A stretch of DNA of 64,000 nucleotides from Dromiciops gliroides (Eukaryota > Chordata > Mammalia > Microbiotheria > Microbiotheriidae): contig NC_057861.1 in NCBI RefSeq assembly GCF_019393635.1, positions 376,822,315 through 376,886,314 of the forward strand, given 5' to 3'. This document shows positions 60,519 to 64,000 of the stretch, piece after piece. The translations under genes were made by a program, and so were the position numbers. Within the stretch, counting starts at the first letter, position 1. The number at the start of each line of letters is the position of its first letter. The notes beneath the pieces are model-generated. The model saw only the letters and a program-made list of their open reading frames with translations. It had not been told where the DNA came from and did no database searches.

Positions 60519-62400
60519 CTTTTTTTGTTTTTTTAGGGTATACATTACAATTATGTCAAACATATTCCACATTAGTCACATTGTAAGAGAAGAATCAGAA
60601 CAAAAGAAAAAAATGTAAGAATGAATAAACAACAACAATAAAAAGCAACAACCAAAACTAAAAATAGTATTCTTCAATCTGCATGGAGACTCCATAAGTC
60701 TTTTTCTGAATGTGGAGAGCATTTTCTACCATGAGACTTTTGGCATTGTCTATGGCGCCTTTTAGCTAGATGTAGTTTCTTTCCTTATCTCTTTTAATTA
60801 GGTCAATTTTTGCTTTTGCTTGATCTGAGATAAGGATTACTAGCCCTTCTTCTTAAATTTCAGCTGAATCGAATTATATATTATGATCTAGCCTTATGCC
60901 TTTACTCTGTGTGTATCTCTCCACTTCAAGTCTGTTTCTTTTAAAAAACATTATATAGGATTCTGTTTTTTAATCCACTCTGCTTTCTGCTTCCATTTTA
61001 TAGTAAAGTTCATTCCATTCACATTAATAATTATTATTAGTAACTATGTATTTTCCCTGCATCCTATTTTCCCTTTGTTTGTACTTTTTGCTTTCTTACA
61101 GTTCCTTTTCACTAATGTTTTCTTTCTGGCCCCTACCTGCCTCATTCTACTCTTCCTTCTTTCTGCTGCACCTCCCTTTTATCCATTCCCCTTCCCCTGC
61201 CTAGTTTTGCCCTCCCTTCTATCAGCACAGCACCCTTTTTTTTCCCCTTTTCCCTTTTATTGCCCTATTGGGTAAGATAAAATACTATACCCTCTTTGAG
61301 TCAAATTATATGAGAGCAAGGTCAAAACAATGCTCACCCCTCCCTTCTTTCCCTCTATTGTAATAGGTCTTTGGTACCTCACCATGTGATGAGATTTACC
61401 CCATTCTGAATATCCTTTCTTCTTCTCCAAGTATAATCAGATTTTTTTTTTAATATCATCATATGAGAATCTACTTATACCCAAACCTACTGTCAGTGTG
61501 TACTCCTCCTATCTGTCTTGATAAAGAGTAACTTTTTCCATTCTAGGGATGCAAAAATTTAAACTTTTTGAGTAGCATACTATATATTTTCCCCTTTTTA
61601 CCTTTTCATGTGTCTCTTCAGTCTTATATCTGTAGACTGAATTTTCTATTTTGTTCTGGATTTTTTATTAGGAAAGTTTTAAAGTCCCCTATTCTATTGA
61701 ATCCCCATAGTTTCTCCTGAAAAAATTATGCTTATTTTGCTTCACAGTACATTCTTGGTCGTAATCCCAGTTCTTTTGTCCTTGAGAATATCATATTCTG
61801 AAACCACCAATCCTTTAATGTTGAAGCTGCCAGGTCCTGTGTTATTCTGATTGTTGTTCTTTGATATTTATTTTTTTCTTTCTGGTTGTTATCAGTATTT
61901 TTTCCTTTATTTGATAATTCTGGAATTTAGCTACAATATTCCTTGGAGTTTTCCTTTTAGCATCTCTTTCAGGAGTTTATCAGTGTATTCCTTCAATGAC
62001 TATTTTTTCCTCTGTTTGTAAGACATAGGGGCATTTCTCCTTGATAATATCATGAAATACTCTCTCTACATTAGTTTTTTGATCATGTTCCTCAGGTAGC
62101 CAAATTATTCTTAGGTTGTCCATCCTGGATTTATTTTCCAGGTCTGTTATTTTTCTATAGAGATGTATTTCATTTTCTTTTACATTTATATAATTTAAAT
62201 TCTGCTTTACTTCTTACTTTTGTTTCATTGAGTCATTAGCTTCCATCTGCTCAGTTCTGATTCTTAAGCAATTATTTGCCCCAGTCAGTTTTTACAACTT
62301 CCTTTTCCATTTGGCCAGTTGCATTTTTTAATGAGTTGTTTTCCTCACTCAATTTTTCTCCTTTTCCCAAGCTGTTGACTCTCTCTTATATAACTCTCTC
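60519..62400 (-). mobile_element. L1 with most of ORF2 deleted, antisense
   Basis: Minus strand, right to left: ORF1 (62400-61620; ENKSRMDNLRIIWLPEEHDQ, then KTNVERVFHDIIKEKCPYV); inter-ORF spacer of about 500 bases; ORF2 N-terminus (61050-60760) through the LIKRDK-region. Then at about 60750 an abrupt switch into 3'UTR (60745-60535) and an A-rich tail (T run at 60522-60537). Everything from the late endonuclease domain through RT and the C-terminus is missing. Confidence 0.85.
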
Positions 62401-62580
62401 TCACACACACACACACACACACATGCATACACACACATATATACATACACACTTATATACATATATGTATTTAGATGCATATGTATAGATGTATTCATGT
62501 ATAATATATAATCTATGTATTAATATGCATATATCAATGGGTTATATATATGCATATATGACACAGAATTGTACATTAAA
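62401..62580. repeat. (CA)n and TATACATA-type tract
   Basis: (AC)n at 62402-62422 followed by ATACATACACAC and TATATGCATATA units. Confidence 0.9.
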
Positions 62581-63093
62581 TATATCATATGTCATATATG
62601 AATACATATATAAATAATTATAATATTTTTCCTGGTTGCTATTAAAACCTCATATGGAACATGTTATAATGATTGATCTAGTACTGACACTTTTGATTCT
62701 CACACTGAACATTAACTAGTAGGGAACTAATTTGATCCAGGGCCTGTTATACTACTGAAACCTCTCTTTCACTTAGGTGATTGAGGATTTTTTTCAAAAA
62801 TAAAGTAAATCCTCAGAAATAATTTTGAATAGTAATATTAATGTTTAAAAAAGTTATAGGACCAATGAATATAGAACTAGTAAAGTATTTGGAATGGATT
62901 ATTTAAATCAATACAACACACTTGAGCTCATTTTGGTGAATACTTATCCCTTCCTTTCAATTTCTGTTTATTACTCATAAATCTACAATGAAAAATAAAC
63001 ACTTTAATCAGTATATACAATTTCCTTAAATCCAAATCTACATTGCTCACCTGTATACATTATATTTTTTTCCTGTTGAAAATTCTCTTGTAG
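62581..63093. other. Non-coding DNA
   Basis: No feature recognised. Confidence 0.4.
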
Positions 63094-63258
63094 GGCAGCT
63101 AGGTGACACAGGGGATAAAGCACTGGCCCTGGATTCAGGAGGTTCTGATTTCAAATCTGGCCTCAGACACTTCATACTTAGTAGCTGTGTGACATTGGGC
63201 AAGTCACTTAACCCTCATTGCCCTGCCTCATTAGTTTAGTTTGCCCCATTACCCTTAT
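63094..63258 (+). mobile_element. Core-SINE, first of an adjacent pair
   Basis: Plus-strand copy (GGGCAGCTAGGTGACACAGGG to AACCCTCATTGCCCTGCC), with a mixed 3' tail reaching the A run used by the next SINE. No clear duplication. Confidence 0.9.
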
Positions 63259-63425
63259 AAAAAAAAGGCACAGGGGCAGCTAGGTGACACAGTGGATAGA
63301 GCACCGGCCCTGGAGTCAGGAGTACCTAAGTTCAAAACCGGCCTCAGACACTTAACACTTACTAGCTGTGTGACCCTGAGCAAGTCACTTAACCCCAATT
63401 GCCTCACTAAAAAAAAAAGGCACAG
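63259..63425 (+). mobile_element. Core-SINE inserted beside the previous SINE, 15-bp TSD
   Basis: Near-consensus copy, body 63274-63410, with A8GGCACAG at 63259-63273 and 63411-63425. The target was the A-rich end following the first SINE. Confidence 0.92.
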
Positions 63426-64000
63426 ATGCAGATTCTTTTTGGACATCTTAATCTTATAGGGAAAAAAGAAAGATTCCCCTCAACCATCCTTGAAACCTTG
63501 AAATGTGTCCATACTTAAATTTAGAAACTGTTTCTTTTTTCTGTTTCATTCTTTCCTACAGTTAAGTAAAGGAACACACCTTAAGTAGACTTTGCTATTT
63601 CCTTAAGTAAATTTGTCATTTAGGTGTGGAATACTTATTTATCCTAATGAAAATTCACTCAGCCATTCTTTTATCCAGTATTTCACTTTTGCTGCATTTC
63701 TAAAATATTATGCTCTTAGAATTTTTGGTAGTTGGAAAGATTTAGTTTTCAGTATTTCTTTTCATATAGAGAGTATGACAAAGATTTCATAGGTATATTG
63801 ACTTTGACATACATTTTCACAGGCTTTATTCTTGTAGAAAATATTTGTTTCTGTTTATTTTTGATTTTCTTTTTAAGTGATCTTAATTGTCATGGAAATA
63901 TATGACAGATGCTTTAGAGATTAAAAACCAAAAAACGTACAAAAAACTCCAACCTGCTTTACTTTCAAGGGGGATTTAATCTTTAGAAGTTCCCCTTCTC
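63426..64000. other. Non-coding DNA
   Basis: No gene or named repeat recognised to the end of the window. Confidence 0.4.

Overview
The window looks like AT-rich, non-coding nuclear DNA from a marsupial. It carries about 19 copies of a tRNA-headed core-SINE (WSINE1/marsupial MIR-core type), many pieces of a marsupial-type LINE-1, MAR1-like SINEs whose tails resemble an RTE element, and old MIR/L2/CR1 relics. The SINE family and the L1 5' end (a GAGCCAAGATG-type start) favour a metatherian, probably an Australidelphian. That species-level placement is inference.

I find no intact protein-coding gene, RNA gene, CRISPR array or operon. The only recognisable host-gene sequence is a dead processed copy of metaxin-1 (MTX1) on the minus strand near 12.8-13.8 kb. 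It has at least three frameshifts, several deletions and a degraded poly(A) tail. The window is therefore a gene desert or lies inside a large intron; the sequence alone does not say which.

Layout. 0-5 kb: SINEs, an L1 3' end, and an L1-derived element that keeps 5'UTR, part of ORF1 and 3'UTR but lacks ORF2. 5-9.9 kb: mostly unannotated AT-rich DNA with MIR relics and an L1 ORF2 C-terminal scrap. 9.9-14.5 kb: an old repeat split by a 5' L1 fragment, followed by the MTX1 retrocopy. 14.5-18.7 kb: quiet DNA with microsatellites. 18.7-26.1 kb: a dense stack of L1 pieces in both orientations, studded with SINEs and capped at 26.1 kb by a retroviral LTR. 27-34.5 kb: sparse. 34.5-36.4 kb: (GA)n, an L1 5'UTR and two SINEs. 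36-45 kb: sparse, with one LTR-like segment, MIR/MAR1 relics and a few SINEs. 45-50 kb: an L1 3' end, a 111-bp (AT)n tract, MIR, MAR1 and a second LTR. 51-57.9 kb: SINEs, an L1 3' end split by a SINE, an unidentified inverted repeat, and a SINE whose tail has expanded into a microsatellite of about 210 bp. 59-64 kb: a CR1/L2-clade RT relic, L1 3'UTR and ORF1 pieces, and two adjacent SINEs.

No genes here act together. The functional logic is parasitic: L1 supplied the machinery, SINEs and one host mRNA were copied by it, and target-site duplications (TSDs) still mark most SINE insertions. Repeat family names rest on remembered consensus features rather than a database search, and L1 piece boundaries are good to roughly 10-50 bases.
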